Shown here: positions 1 to 8,347 of the stretch, piece after piece
Position numbering within the stretch: position 1 is the stretch's first letter
How the letters are laid out: each line of letters starts with the position of its first letter
Source of the DNA: Pseudomonas sp. PB120
Lineage (GTDB): Bacteria; Pseudomonadota; Gammaproteobacteria; Pseudomonadales; Pseudomonadaceae
Reading direction: 5' to 3'
Length of the DNA: 64,000 nt
Assembly (NCBI RefSeq): GCF_009761815.1
Contig: NZ_RWIN01000125.1
Span: 1 to 64,000, forward strand
Translations under genes and position numbers: made by a program
Notes under the pieces: model-generated
Told to the model about the DNA's origin: nothing
Databases searched by the model: none
The model's input: only the letters and a program-made list of their open reading frames with translations

Positions 1-95
1 AGCCTGCTGGCGATGGCCGCACAGACACCACGATCATCCAGAAAGGGTGCGTTATCGTTGACGTCCATCGCCAGCAGGCTGGCTCCCACAGGGGG
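1..95. repeat. REP inverted pair (CCAGCAGGCTGG subtype)
   Basis: Two inverted copies of a GCCAGCAGGCTGGC-type core ending in GGGAGCC/GGCTCCC face each other across about 50 bases. The left copy runs into the window edge, so the element may be longer. The same subtype recurs at 15306-15394. No coding sequence is seen here. Confidence 0.8.
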
Positions 96-114
96 GAAGT
101 GCGCGAACCAGAAA

Positions 115-428
115 AATCAGGTCGGCTTTAAGGCCGCCTCGCTTTGTTTTTGATTTAGGCGCCCCGTTAAACCACGATGGCCGAACGCAGGCGTTGCTCC
201 GTGGGGAAACCGGCAGGACGCCGGTTTAGCCGCGCTGGGCCAGGGATGGCCCATCGCGGCGACCCACGGAGCAATGCCGGAGTGAGGGCATGCCGAGCCT
301 AAGCGAGGCACCAAGTGGTGGGGCAAGAGCCTTTTGGTTCCTTTTTGGCGTTTGAAAAAGGGACTCGCCGTAAGGGCGAAACCCTAAGTAGCCGTTACCG
401 CAGAAACGGATATGTACACACACTCCAT
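115..428. repeat. Conserved Pseudomonas intergenic element, non-coding
   Basis: This stretch holds short inverted repeats (for example CGGCAGGACGCCGG, and GGGCCAGGGATGGCCC) and phrases such as GGACTCGCCGTAAGGGCG. I recognise these from intergenic regions of many fluorescent Pseudomonas genomes, where they generate spurious small open frames on both strands. Bases 1-497 contain no gene I can support. The family assignment is from memory, not alignment. Function unknown. Confidence 0.5.
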
Positions 429-430
429 CC

Positions 431-463
431 AAAAAAAATGCCCCGATCTCTCGACCGGGGCAT
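431..463 (-). terminator. Rho-independent terminator of yjcH-actP
   Basis: A perfect 8-bp stem (ATGCCCCG/CGGGGCAT, 438-445 with 456-463) is followed on the minus strand by eight T. It lies 35 bases past the actP stop codon. Confidence 0.9.
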
Positions 464-497
464 TTCCTATATCAACACAACTTACACAACCAAACCC

Positions 498-2156
498 TTA
501 GTGCGAAACCGCCCCACTCGACCCCAACCCCGTCTGAGAACGAACAAACTGCGGGAAGAACAACGCCCGCTCATTGTCAGCCGCTGTCGACTTGTCAGTA
601 ATCGAGAAGAACCAGATCCCGACAAAGGCAATCGCCATCGAGAACAACGCCGGGTACTCATACGGGAAGATAGCCTTCTCGTGATGCATGATCTGCACCC
701 AGATGGTCGGCCCAAGCACCATCAAGCCAACAGCACTGATCAGCCCCATCCAGCCGCCAATCATCGCACCACGGGTGGTCAGCTTCTTCCAGTACATGGA
801 AAGCAACAGCACCGGGAAGTTACAGCTCGCCGCGATGGAGAACGCCAGGCCGACCATGAACGCAATGTTCTGGCTTTCGAACAGAATACCCAGACCAATC
901 GCCAGTACGCCCAGCGCGATGGTGGTGATTTTCGAGACACGGATCTCGTCCTTGTCGTTGGCCTTGCCCTTCTTGATCACGCTGGCGTACAGGTCGTGAG
1001 ACACCGCCGTCGCACCAGCCAGGGTCAAGCCAGCCACAACGGCCAGGATGGTCGCGAACGCTACCGCAGAGATAAAGCCCAGGAAGATACTGCCACCCAC
1101 CGCGTTGGCCAGGTGCACCGCCGCCATGTTGTTACCGCCCAACAACGCGCCAGCCGCATCCTTGAACGCCGGGTTGGTGCTGACCAGCAGGATCGCGCCG
1201 AAACCGATGATGAACGTCAGGATGTAGAAGTAGCCAATGAAGCCCGTTGCGTACAGCACGCTCTTGCGAGCTTCTTTCGCGTCACTCACGGTGAAGAAGC
1301 GCATCAGAATGTGTGGCAGGCCAGCGGTACCGAACATCAGGGCCAGGCCCAGGGAGAATGCCGAAATCGGATCCTTGACCAGACCGCCCGGGCTCATGAT
1401 CGCTTCACCTTTAGGGTGAACCTTGATCGCCTCGGAAAACAGCACGTTGAAGTCAAAGTTGACGTGCTTCATCACCATCAGCGCCATGAACGAGGCACCG
1501 GACAGCAACAGCACGGCCTTGATGATCTGAACCCAGGTGGTCGCCAGCATGCCGCCGAACAGCACGTACAGGCACATCAGGATACCGACCAGAATCACCG
1601 CGACGTAGTAGTCGAGACCGAACAGCAGCTGGATCAGCTTGCCGGCGCCCACCATTTGCGCGATCAGGTAGAACGCCACCACCACCAGCGAACCGCACGC
1701 GGACAGCGTGCGGATCTGGGTTTGCCCGAGGCGGTAGGACGCCACGTCGGCAAAGGTGTATTTGCCCAGGTTACGCAGGCGCTCGGCGATCAGGAACAGA
1801 ATGATCGGCCAGCCCACCAGGAAGCCGATCGAATAGATCAGGCCGTCGTATCCGGAGGTGAAAACCAGCGCGGAAATACCCAGGAAGGACGCCGCCGACA
1901 TGTAGTCACCGGCAATCGCCAGACCGTTCTGGAAACCGGTGATCTTGCCGCCCGCCGCATAGTAGTCGGCCGCAGAATTGTTGCGCTTGGAGGCCCAGTA
2001 AGTGATGCACAGGGTCAAACCGACAAACGCCACAAACATCAGGATCGCGGAAACGTTAAGAGGTTGTTTGTGCACTTCGCCCGTCAGGGCTTCAGCCGCC
2101 CAGGCACCCGGTGCAAAGGCTGCGATGCTCAATAGAGCCATTAGACGCCGGATCAT
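498..2156 (-). CDS. actP: Cation/acetate symporter ActP
   Basis: This is a 552-residue sodium:solute symporter (SSS family) with an N-terminal signal-like segment (to about residue 20) and some 13 membrane segments. Motifs seen include AADYYAAGGKITGFQNGLAI near residue 65, typical of ActP, and GTAGLPHILMRFF. The expected role is sodium-coupled uptake of acetate and other short monocarboxylates across the inner membrane. The ATG overlaps the yjcH stop codon (ATGA), so the two are translationally coupled, the usual arrangement for this pair. A strong terminator follows. The order yjcH-actP beside betX matches what I recall at PA3234-PA3236 of PAO1. The substrate is inferred from the family and the yjcH partner. 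Confidence 0.93.
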   Translation of the reverse strand: MIRRLMALLSIAAFAPGAWAAEALTGEVHKQPLNVSAILMFVAFVGLTLCITYWASKRNNSAADYYAAGGKITGFQNGLAIAGDYMSAASFLGISALVFTSGYDGLIYSIGFLVGWPIILFLIAERLRNLGKYTFADVASYRLGQTQIRTLSACGSLVVVAFYLIAQMVGAGKLIQLLFGLDYYVAVILVGILMCLYVLFGGMLATTWVQIIKAVLLLSGASFMALMVMKHVNFDFNVLFSEAIKVHPKGEAIMSPGGLVKDPISAFSLGLALMFGTAGLPHILMRFFTVSDAKEARKSVLYATGFIGYFYILTFIIGFGAILLVSTNPAFKDAAGALLGGNNMAAVHLANAVGGSIFLGFISAVAFATILAVVAGLTLAGATAVSHDLYASVIKKGKANDKDEIRVSKITTIALGVLAIGLGILFESQNIAFMVGLAFSIAASCNFPVLLLSMYWKKLTTRGAMIGGWMGLISAVGLMVLGPTIWVQIMHHEKAIFPYEYPALFSMAIAFVGIWFFSITDKSTAADNERALFFPQFVRSQTGLGSSGAVSH

Positions 2157-2464
2157 TGCTGAGCCTCCTTGAGAATCGCATTGTTCAGGTCGTCGAATTC
2201 GCCATTGGCGCGTCGTACGTAGATTGCGGTCAGGACAAAGGCCGAGAGAATCAGCCCGACACCAATCGGTATCCCCCAGGTAATCGATGACTCAGGGCCG
2301 ATTTTTGCCCCCAGTACATGCGGCCCGTAGGCAATCAAAAGGATGAATCCGGAGTAAAGCCCAAGCATGATCGCCGACAGAATCCAGGCGAATCGTTCCC
2401 TCTTGCTAACCAGCTCCTTGAAGCGCGGGCTATTTTGAATCGAGAGGTAAATGCTGTCGTTCAT
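2153..2464 (-). CDS. yjcH: DUF485 inner-membrane protein YjcH
   Basis: A 103-residue DUF485 protein with two hydrophobic segments (about 24-46 and 60-80) in the usual YjcH arrangement, with an N-terminal SPRFKELVSKRERFAW segment. It is almost always encoded directly before actP and is thought to accompany the symporter; its biochemical role is not settled. I chose the ATG at 2464 because GAGG precedes it at good distance and the protein then starts MNDSIYLSIQ as in relatives. An upstream in-frame start would add 15 non-conserved residues. The stop overlaps the actP start. Confidence 0.9.
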   Translation of the reverse strand: MNDSIYLSIQNSPRFKELVSKRERFAWILSAIMLGLYSGFILLIAYGPHVLGAKIGPESSITWGIPIGVGLILSAFVLTAIYVRRANGEFDDLNNAILKEAQQ

Positions 2465-2577
2465 TGTTTTTATCCTCGCAGCACAGATTATTGTTAGAAC
2501 GTTAACCACTCTATGCGGCTGCGGGGCAGGTTCCAGACGACCTTAGTATTAGAACGACATGACAGAATTGCCATTTT

Positions 2578-2676
2578 GCAGGAGCGAGCTTGCTCGCGAA
2601 AAACCAAAAGGCAGCGCATTTTTTCAGACAGTACGCGCTTTCGTTCAAGTCCATCGCGAGCAGACTCGCTCCTACA
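2578..2676. repeat. REP inverted pair
   Basis: Inverted copies of AGGAGCGAGCTTGCTCGCGA at 2578-2599 and about 2653-2676 lie in the gap between yjcH and betX, about 50 bases apart. Confidence 0.85.
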
Positions 2677-2683
2677 TGGAAAA

Positions 2684-2719
2684 GCAAAAGGCCGCTTGGC
2701 AGTTACGCCAAGCGGCCTT
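2684..2719 (-). terminator. Rho-independent terminator of betX
   Basis: A 13-bp perfect stem (AAGGCCGCTTGGC, 2688-2700 with 2707-2719), a 6-base loop and a T-rich tail on the minus strand, 31 bases beyond the betX stop codon. Confidence 0.9.
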
Positions 2720-2750
2720 GAAAGGTGCTGACCAGACGCGTCAGCTCAAA

Positions 2751-3602
2751 TCATTTGGTCCAGTCTGCAACGCGCTCAGGGTGTTTTGCCACCCAATCCT
2801 TCGCCGCCGCTTCAGGCTTGGCGCCATCTTGAATCGCCAGCATGACTTCGCCGATTTCATCTTTCGACGCCCACTGGAAGTTCTTCAGGAACTTGGCCAC
2901 TTCCGGTGCCTTGGTTGCCAGTTCTTTGCTGCCGATGCTGTTCACGGTTTCAGCCGCGCCATAAACGCCTTTCGGGTCGTCCAGGAAGCGCAGTTTCCAC
3001 TTGGCGAACATCCAGTGCGGCACCCAACCGGTGACGGCAATGGATTCGTTTTTCTTCTCGGCACGGGTCAGCTCGGCAATCATGCCGGCGCCGGAACTGG
3101 CCTTGAGTTGATAGCCGGTCAGGTCGTAGTCCTTGATCGCCTGCTCGGTTTTGAGCATGACGCCTGAACCGGCGTCGATGCCAACAATGCGTTTCTTGAA
3201 GCTGTCGTCGGTTTTCAGATCATCAAGGGTCTTGGCCTTGACGTACTCAGGCACGATCAAGCCGATTTTCGCGTCTTTGAAGTTCGGGCCGTAATCGACG
3301 ACCTGGTCCTTGTTCTTGGCCCAGTATTCGCCGTGAGTCACAGGCAACCAGGCGGACAACATGGCGTCGAGTTTGCCGGTGGCCACACCTTGCCACATGA
3401 TCCCGGTCGCGACGGCTTGCAGCTTCACGTCATAACCCAGCTTCTGCTTGATCACTTCGGCGGCCACATGCGTGGTCGCGACGCTGTCGGACCAACCGTC
3501 AACGTAACCGATGCTCAGGGTCTTGCTCTCGGCATTGGCCATCGTGGAGCCAATCGCAAGCACCAGAGCGGCACCTGCGCCTAAAAGTCGTCGCATCTTC
3601 AT
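2751..3602 (-). CDS. betX: Glycine betaine-binding periplasmic protein BetX
   Basis: A 283-residue OpuAC/ProX-type substrate-binding protein. It has a clear signal peptide (MKMRRLLGAGAALVLAIGS, cleavage after ANA) and a mature domain starting SKTLSIGYVDGWSDSV. Tryptophans suited to a quaternary-ammonium cage are present (GYVDGWSDS, TGIMWQGV, LSAWLPVTHGEYW, VTGWVPHWMFAKW). It is encoded alone, with no ABC permease or ATPase beside it, so it must use a transporter encoded elsewhere. Its position next to yjcH-actP matches PA3236 (betX) as I recall it. Ligand choice (betaine rather than choline or carnitine) is inferred from that synteny. It is monocistronic with its own terminator. Confidence 0.85.
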   Translation of the reverse strand: MKMRRLLGAGAALVLAIGSTMANAESKTLSIGYVDGWSDSVATTHVAAEVIKQKLGYDVKLQAVATGIMWQGVATGKLDAMLSAWLPVTHGEYWAKNKDQVVDYGPNFKDAKIGLIVPEYVKAKTLDDLKTDDSFKKRIVGIDAGSGVMLKTEQAIKDYDLTGYQLKASSGAGMIAELTRAEKKNESIAVTGWVPHWMFAKWKLRFLDDPKGVYGAAETVNSIGSKELATKAPEVAKFLKNFQWASKDEIGEVMLAIQDGAKPEAAAKDWVAKHPERVADWTK

Positions 3603-3930
3603 CGTTACTTCCCCGAAAGTGCTGCGCTCGACGGGTGCCGAGTCGCGTCAACGTATTGTTATGGTGCACAGCGCCCCCATCACGCCCACCGCAAACTCGT
3701 CTAATCATCAGCGGAGTACTGACGCCCTGATAATCAACCTCGCGCCGCCTGCGACCTGTGCTGTCAGCGACCTCAAGGCATCGAGAAACGACATCAGAAC
3801 GCCATTAATCCTCAGCAGGTAAAGCACCCGGGCCGATCCGCCCGAACTTTGCATGTCAAAAAAATGCAGGCCACCAAGTACGCGGCAAATGCAGGTAACA
3901 TGCGCGGCTTTGCTCCCACACGGCCTGACC
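3603..3930. other. Divergent promoter region betX / GH17
   Basis: A gap of 328 bases with no gene or repeat I can support. It should hold the betX promoter (minus) and the promoter of the GH17 gene (plus). I see no convincing hairpin. In-frame ATGs at 3853 and 3892 could extend the GH17 protein, but neither has a Shine-Dalgarno sequence. Confidence 0.5.
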
Positions 3931-5484
3931 ATGTCCGCGACATCACGCTTTCCCTTTTTTGCCTATGTATTCGCCTGCCTGTTAGGGCTGTTTGCCCTCG
4001 GTGGCTTTTGGTATGGCCTCGGCAAACCGGTGATCCTGGCTGATGTGGCCAGTGCGACGCACAAGCTGCAATGCGCTTCCTATACGCCGTTCGACAAAGA
4101 CCAGTCGCCGTTCGATCAGCCCTTCAAATTGCGCCCGGAGCGCATGGACGCCGACCTCGCGTTGCTGGCCACCCGTTTCGAATGCATCCGCACCTACTCG
4201 ATGACCGGGCTCGAAGCCCTGCCGGACCTGGCGCGCAAGCATGGGCTGAAGCTGATGATCGGTGCCTGGGTCAACAGCAACCCGGTGGACACTGCCAAGG
4301 AAGTCGACCTGCTGATCGCCTCGGCCAACGCCAACCCGGACGTGGTGACATCCGTGATCGTCGGCAATGAAACCTTGCTGCGCAAGGAAGTCACCGGCGC
4401 GCAATTGGCCAAGTTGATCAACAAGGTCAAAAGCCAGGTCAAGCAGCCTGTCACGTATGCCGACGTCTGGGAATTCTGGCTCAAGCACCCGGAAGTTGCG
4501 CCAGCCGTGGACTTCCTGACCATCCATTTGCTGCCGTACTGGGAAGACGAACCCTCGAACATCGACGCGGCCCTGCAGCATGTGGCCGAAGTACGCCAGG
4601 TGTTTGGCAACAAGTTCGCCCCCAAGGACGTATTGATCGGTGAGACCGGCTGGCCGAGCGAAGGCCGTCAGCGCGAGACCGCCCTGCCCAGCCGGGTCAA
4701 TGAAGCCAAGTTCATTCGTGGTTTTGTCACCATGGCCGAGCAACAGGGTTGGCACTACAACCTCATCGAAGCCTTTGACCAACCGTGGAAACGCGCCAGC
4801 GAAGGCGCGGTCGGTGGTTACTGGGGCCTGTTCGACGCGGATCGTCAGGACAAGGGCGTGTTGGCCGGGCCCGTTTCGAACGTGCCGTACTGGTCGCAAT
4901 GGCTGGCGCTGGGCAGTTTGATTTTCCTCGGCACGCTGGTTCTTGGCGGTCGTGTTCGCAGCACGCGTGCGGCGTTGGTTCTGCCCTTGCTGGGCGCGTT
5001 GGCCGCTTGTTCGATTGGTGCGTGGGGCGATCTGGCACGGGTCACTACTCGATTCGCCAGTGAATGGTTGTGGGTCGCCCTGCTCACGGCGCTGAATGTG
5101 CTGGTGCTGGCACATGCGACCCTGACGCTGAGTGCGCGTACCGGGTGGCGTGGACGGGCATTCAACGCGCTGGAACGTCGAGCGGGTTGGTTACTCGCGG
5201 CAGCGGGGTTTGCGGCGGCGGTGATGATGCTGGAACTCGTGTTCGATCCGCGCTATCGCAGCTTCCCGACTGTCGCGTTCATTCTGCCGGCGCTGGTTTA
5301 CCTGTGCCGCCCGGTGAGCGTGCCGCGCCGGGAAATCGCCCTGCTGACCTTCATCATCGGCGCCGGCATTGCGCCGCAGCTGTTTCGTGAAGGTTTGCAA
5401 AACCAGCAGGCCTGGGGCTGGGCGCTGGTGAGTGTGCTGATGGTGGCTGCGTTGTGGCGCAGTTTGCGGGTTCGTCAGGGCTGA
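3931..5484 (+). CDS. Membrane-anchored GH17 beta-glucan hydrolase/transferase
   Basis: A 517-residue protein (from ATG 3931). A TM segment at about residues 9-30 precedes a periplasmic GH17 TIM barrel (about 45-330). Both catalytic glutamates are visible: the acid/base in VIVGNETLL (E147) and the nucleophile in LIGETGWPS (E238). The C-terminal 190 residues hold about six further membrane helices. It lacks the GT2 synthase domain that NdvB-type proteins fuse to GH17. The likely activity is cleavage or transfer on beta-1,3-glucan, plausibly branching or cyclising osmoregulated periplasmic glucan; this is a family inference. The start is uncertain: a frame open from 3853 exists, but 3931 puts the membrane segment at the N terminus. 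Confidence 0.8.
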   Translation: MSATSRFPFFAYVFACLLGLFALGGFWYGLGKPVILADVASATHKLQCASYTPFDKDQSPFDQPFKLRPERMDADLALLATRFECIRTYSMTGLEALPDLARKHGLKLMIGAWVNSNPVDTAKEVDLLIASANANPDVVTSVIVGNETLLRKEVTGAQLAKLINKVKSQVKQPVTYADVWEFWLKHPEVAPAVDFLTIHLLPYWEDEPSNIDAALQHVAEVRQVFGNKFAPKDVLIGETGWPSEGRQRETALPSRVNEAKFIRGFVTMAEQQGWHYNLIEAFDQPWKRASEGAVGGYWGLFDADRQDKGVLAGPVSNVPYWSQWLALGSLIFLGTLVLGGRVRSTRAALVLPLLGALAACSIGAWGDLARVTTRFASEWLWVALLTALNVLVLAHATLTLSARTGWRGRAFNALERRAGWLLAAAGFAAAVMMLELVFDPRYRSFPTVAFILPALVYLCRPVSVPRREIALLTFIIGAGIAPQLFREGLQNQQAWGWALVSVLMVAALWRSLRVRQG

Positions 5485-5506
5485 TCTTCAGTGAGGCGGG
5501 CGGCCT

Positions 5507-5601
5507 CATCGCGAGCAGGCTCGCTCCCACAGTTGATCTGCGCCGTACACAGAGTCAGTGTTCAGTGAAGATCCAGTGTGGGAGTGAGCCTGCTCGCGAT
5601 G
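5507..5601. repeat. REP inverted pair
   Basis: Inverted copies of ATCGCGAGCAGGCTCGCTCC and its reverse flank about 45 unrelated bases. The element sits between two converging genes. Confidence 0.85.
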
Positions 5602-5609
5602 ACTGACTA

Positions 5610-5978
5610 TCAGGCGCTACGAGACGCCCGAACCAGACGCAACCCGGCAATCACCACCGCAAACACCGCCAACGTCGTGTTGTACAACGCCAGCGCCGGA
5701 AACCCGAACACCAGCGCCAGCACCGCCAACCACCACCCTGCCCGCCCCGGCAGCACAAAGCCGATCACGGCAGCGGCCAGTGCCGCCCAACCCAACACAC
5801 CGAAGTGAATCATTAACCCCAGGTTAGAACGCACCTGGCATTCCCAGCGACTGGCTTCATCCACGCAGAGGCCGACCCATTGCGCATCCTCCATGAAGCC
5901 ATAACGTGCGCCATAACTGGCAGCCAGCCATAAAGGCAGCAAAACGAGCAGCAGAATCACGGGCAGGCGGCGGGACAT
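5610..5978 (-). CDS. Small inner-membrane protein, function unknown
   Basis: This 122-residue protein has three to four hydrophobic stretches: a signal-like segment at 6-22, a helix from about 60 to 76, and two around 80-112. The loop between the first two contains a cysteine pair (GLCVDEASRWECQV) that would face the periplasm and could form a disulfide. The ATG at 5978 has GGAG at ideal spacing; an upstream in-frame ATG at 5990 lacks one. I do not recognise a family. It is monocistronic and converges on the GH17 gene, with the REP pair between them. Confidence 0.75.
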   Translation of the reverse strand: MSRRLPVILLLVLLPLWLAASYGARYGFMEDAQWVGLCVDEASRWECQVRSNLGLMIHFGVLGWAALAAAVIGFVLPGRAGWWLAVLALVFGFPALALYNTTLAVFAVVIAGLRLVRASRSA

Positions 5979-6201
5979 GAAGCACTCCAATTAGCGAAAA
6001 ACGGCGGCCAGCTTAATCCGACGGCAGCCTTAATCAAGCGCTAACAACACTTAACTGGTCAGCCAATCACTGCAAAGTGTATCGTCCAGCTACTATTACT
6101 CAGAATTCAGCCTGATTGGTGCCGTTGCATGGCACTTTGGCGCAAATCCAGTGGTCATAGCCTGCGAACTTCATTCGGCACCTTCTCTAAGGGATCTAGT
6201 C

Positions 6202-7500
6202 ATGCTCCGTTCCTTGCGCTTCGCCGCCCTGTTTGGCGGCCTTATTTTGAGTGCGTCCGCACTGGCGGTCGATATCGACGCCGCCAGTTATGGCTACCCC
6301 TTGACCAATCCGTTCGAGGCGACCATCGCCACGACACCGCCGGACTTGCGTCCGGAGCTGCCACTGGACGATGACATCAATCAACAGACACGCAGCATGA
6401 CCCTGCGCCCGGAGCGCGCCTTCGAGCTGCCGGACAACTTCTGGCCGGTCAAGAAGCTCACCTACCGCATCGCCACGCAAGACAAGGCCGCGCCGCTGAT
6501 CTTCCTGATTGCCGGCACCGGCGCACGCTATGACAGCAGCCTCAACGAGTACCTCAAGAAGCTCTACTACAAGGCCGGTTATCACGTGGTGCAACTGTCG
6601 TCGCCCACCAGCTTCGACTTCATCAGCGCCGCCTCACGCTTTGCCACCCCCGGTATCACCAAGGAAGACGCCGAAGACATGTACCGGGTGATGCAGGCCG
6701 TACGGGCACAAAACCCGGGGGTCGCCGTCACCGATTACTACCTGACCGGTTACAGCCTGGGCGCGCTGGACGCAGCCTTCGTGGCGCACCTTGACGAAAC
6801 CCGCCGCAGCTTCAACTTCAAGAAAGTCCTGCTGCTCAACCCGCCGGTCAACCTCTACACCTCGATCACCAACCTGGACAAGCTGGTCCAGACCGAGGTC
6901 AAGGGCATCAACAACAGCACCACCTTCTATGAGCTGGTACTGAACAAGCTGACCCGCTACTTCCAGCAAAAAGGCTACATCGACCTCAACGATGCCCTGC
7001 TCTATGACTTCCAGCAGTCCAAGCAACACCTGACCAACGAGCAGATGGCGATGCTGATCGGCACCTCGTTCCGCTTCTCGGCCGCCGACATTGCTTTCAC
7101 CTCTGACTTGATCAACCGTCGAGGCCTGATCACCCCGCCGAAATACCCGATCACTGAAGGCACCAGCCTCACGCCATTCCTCAAGCGTGCGCTGCAATGC
7201 GACTTCGATTGCTACATCACCGAGCAGGTCATCCCGATGTGGCGCGCCCGCACCGACGGCGGCAGCCTGCTGCAACTCATCGACCAGGTGAGCTTGTATG
7301 CGCTGAAGGATTACCTGCATGACAGCCCGAAAATCGCCGTCATGCACAATGCCGACGACGTGATCCTCGGCCCGGGTGATCTCGGCTTCCTGCGCAAGAC
7401 GTTTGGCGACCGCTTGACCCTTTATCCACTGGGCGGCCATTGCGGCAACCTTAACTATCGCGTCAACAGCGACGCCATGCTGGAGTTCTTCCGTGGCTAA
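6202..7500 (+). CDS. Secreted alpha/beta-hydrolase-like protein coupled to MlaA
   Basis: A 432-residue protein with a signal peptide (MLRSLRFAALFGGLILSASA, cleavage near ALA-VD). An alpha/beta-hydrolase core starts at LIFLIAGTGARYDSS, and the nucleophile elbow GYSLG lies at residues 183-187 (Ser185). A candidate acid is in HNADDVILG and a candidate histidine in GGHCGNLNY near the C terminus, so a full Ser-Asp-His triad looks present. The substrate is unknown. The gene ends inside the next one (8-bp overlap with the MlaA-like start), implying co-translation and a shared envelope or lipid role. ATG 6202 has AAGGGA upstream; earlier in-frame starts would bury the signal peptide. Confidence 0.8.
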   Translation: MLRSLRFAALFGGLILSASALAVDIDAASYGYPLTNPFEATIATTPPDLRPELPLDDDINQQTRSMTLRPERAFELPDNFWPVKKLTYRIATQDKAAPLIFLIAGTGARYDSSLNEYLKKLYYKAGYHVVQLSSPTSFDFISAASRFATPGITKEDAEDMYRVMQAVRAQNPGVAVTDYYLTGYSLGALDAAFVAHLDETRRSFNFKKVLLLNPPVNLYTSITNLDKLVQTEVKGINNSTTFYELVLNKLTRYFQQKGYIDLNDALLYDFQQSKQHLTNEQMAMLIGTSFRFSAADIAFTSDLINRRGLITPPKYPITEGTSLTPFLKRALQCDFDCYITEQVIPMWRARTDGGSLLQLIDQVSLYALKDYLHDSPKIAVMHNADDVILGPGDLGFLRKTFGDRLTLYPLGGHCGNLNYRVNSDAMLEFFRG

Positions 7501-8281
7501 ATATCTCCTGTTTATCGCAGCGCTCCTCTGCGCAGGCGTCGCCAATGCCGACAACAGCAAGGCCAACGCACCGGTCGTCATCGACAGTGACGGCTTCAAG
7601 GAACCGCTGAGCAAACTGAAAATCAACCCGGGGCTGGATCAGCGTGAATTCGAGCGTTCAACGCTCAGCGCACTGGCGGTCTATGATCCGCTGGAAGAGT
7701 GGAATCGCCGGGTTTATCACTTCAACTACCGTTTCGACCAATGGGTGTTCCTGCCCGTGGTCGATGGCTATCGCTACATCACGCCCAGCTTCCTGCGCAC
7801 CGGCGTCAGCAACTTCTTCAACAACCTCGGCGACGTGCCTAACCTGTTGAACAGCCTGTTGCAGTTCAAAGGCCAGCGTTCAATGGAAATCACCGGACGG
7901 CTGCTGCTCAACACCACCATCGGCATTGCTGGCCTTTGGGACCCGGCCACCGCCATGGGCCTGCCGCGCCAGAACGAAGACTTCGGCCAGACACTGGGCT
8001 TCTACGGCGTACCGGGCGGCGCCTACTTCGTGCTGCCAATCCTTGGGCCATCCAACCTGCGTGACACCGGCGGCCTGGCGGTCGATTTCACCGCAGAATC
8101 GGCAATCAACTTCCTGAACGTCGCCCAGGTCAGCGAAAACCACCCGGAAATCTGGGTCCTGCGCGGTATCGACAAGCGCTACCAGACCAGTTTCCGCTAC
8201 GGCCAGCTGAACTCGCCGTTCGAGTACGAGAAAGTGCGTTACGTGTACACCGAGTCGCGCAAGTTGCAGATCGCCGAGTAA
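7493..8281 (+). CDS. mlaA: MlaA (VacJ)-family outer-membrane lipid-transport protein
   Basis: This is a 262-residue MlaA/VacJ-family protein. Family landmarks are YDPLEEWNRRVYHFNYRFDQW, FFNNLGDVPNLLNSLLQ and GLPRQNEDFGQTLGFYGVPGGAYFVLPILGPS, shown here in parts of a continuous match. MlaA proteins extract mislocalised phospholipid from the outer leaflet for the Mla pathway. The start is GTG at 7493 with GGAG upstream, inside the end of the hydrolase gene. Unlike classical MlaA, the leader (MAKYLLFIAALLCAGVANA) lacks a canonical lipobox: cysteine 13 follows A-L-L, and an ANA signal-peptidase I site follows. It may therefore be a soluble paralogue. A strong bidirectional terminator follows. Confidence 0.88.
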   Translation: MAKYLLFIAALLCAGVANADNSKANAPVVIDSDGFKEPLSKLKINPGLDQREFERSTLSALAVYDPLEEWNRRVYHFNYRFDQWVFLPVVDGYRYITPSFLRTGVSNFFNNLGDVPNLLNSLLQFKGQRSMEITGRLLLNTTIGIAGLWDPATAMGLPRQNEDFGQTLGFYGVPGGAYFVLPILGPSNLRDTGGLAVDFTAESAINFLNVAQVSENHPEIWVLRGIDKRYQTSFRYGQLNSPFEYEKVRYVYTESRKLQIAE

Positions 8282-8293
8282 TCCATCGGCCAC

Positions 8294-8331
8294 AAAAAAG
8301 GCCATTCGATGCGAATCGAATGGCCTTTTTT
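8294..8331. terminator. Bidirectional terminator between converging genes
   Basis: A 17-bp perfect hairpin (8294-8310 with 8315-8331, loop GCGA) with A-tract and T-tract arms. It serves both mlaA (plus) and the DUF808 gene (minus). Confidence 0.93.
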
Positions 8332-8347
8332 TATACCCGCCCAGGCA

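Noticed and set aside
315..2135. A 606-codon open frame opposite actP
   Set aside because: Its sequence is Arg/His/Gln rich with no membrane or domain logic. It is the antisense of a well-conserved symporter in GC-rich DNA.
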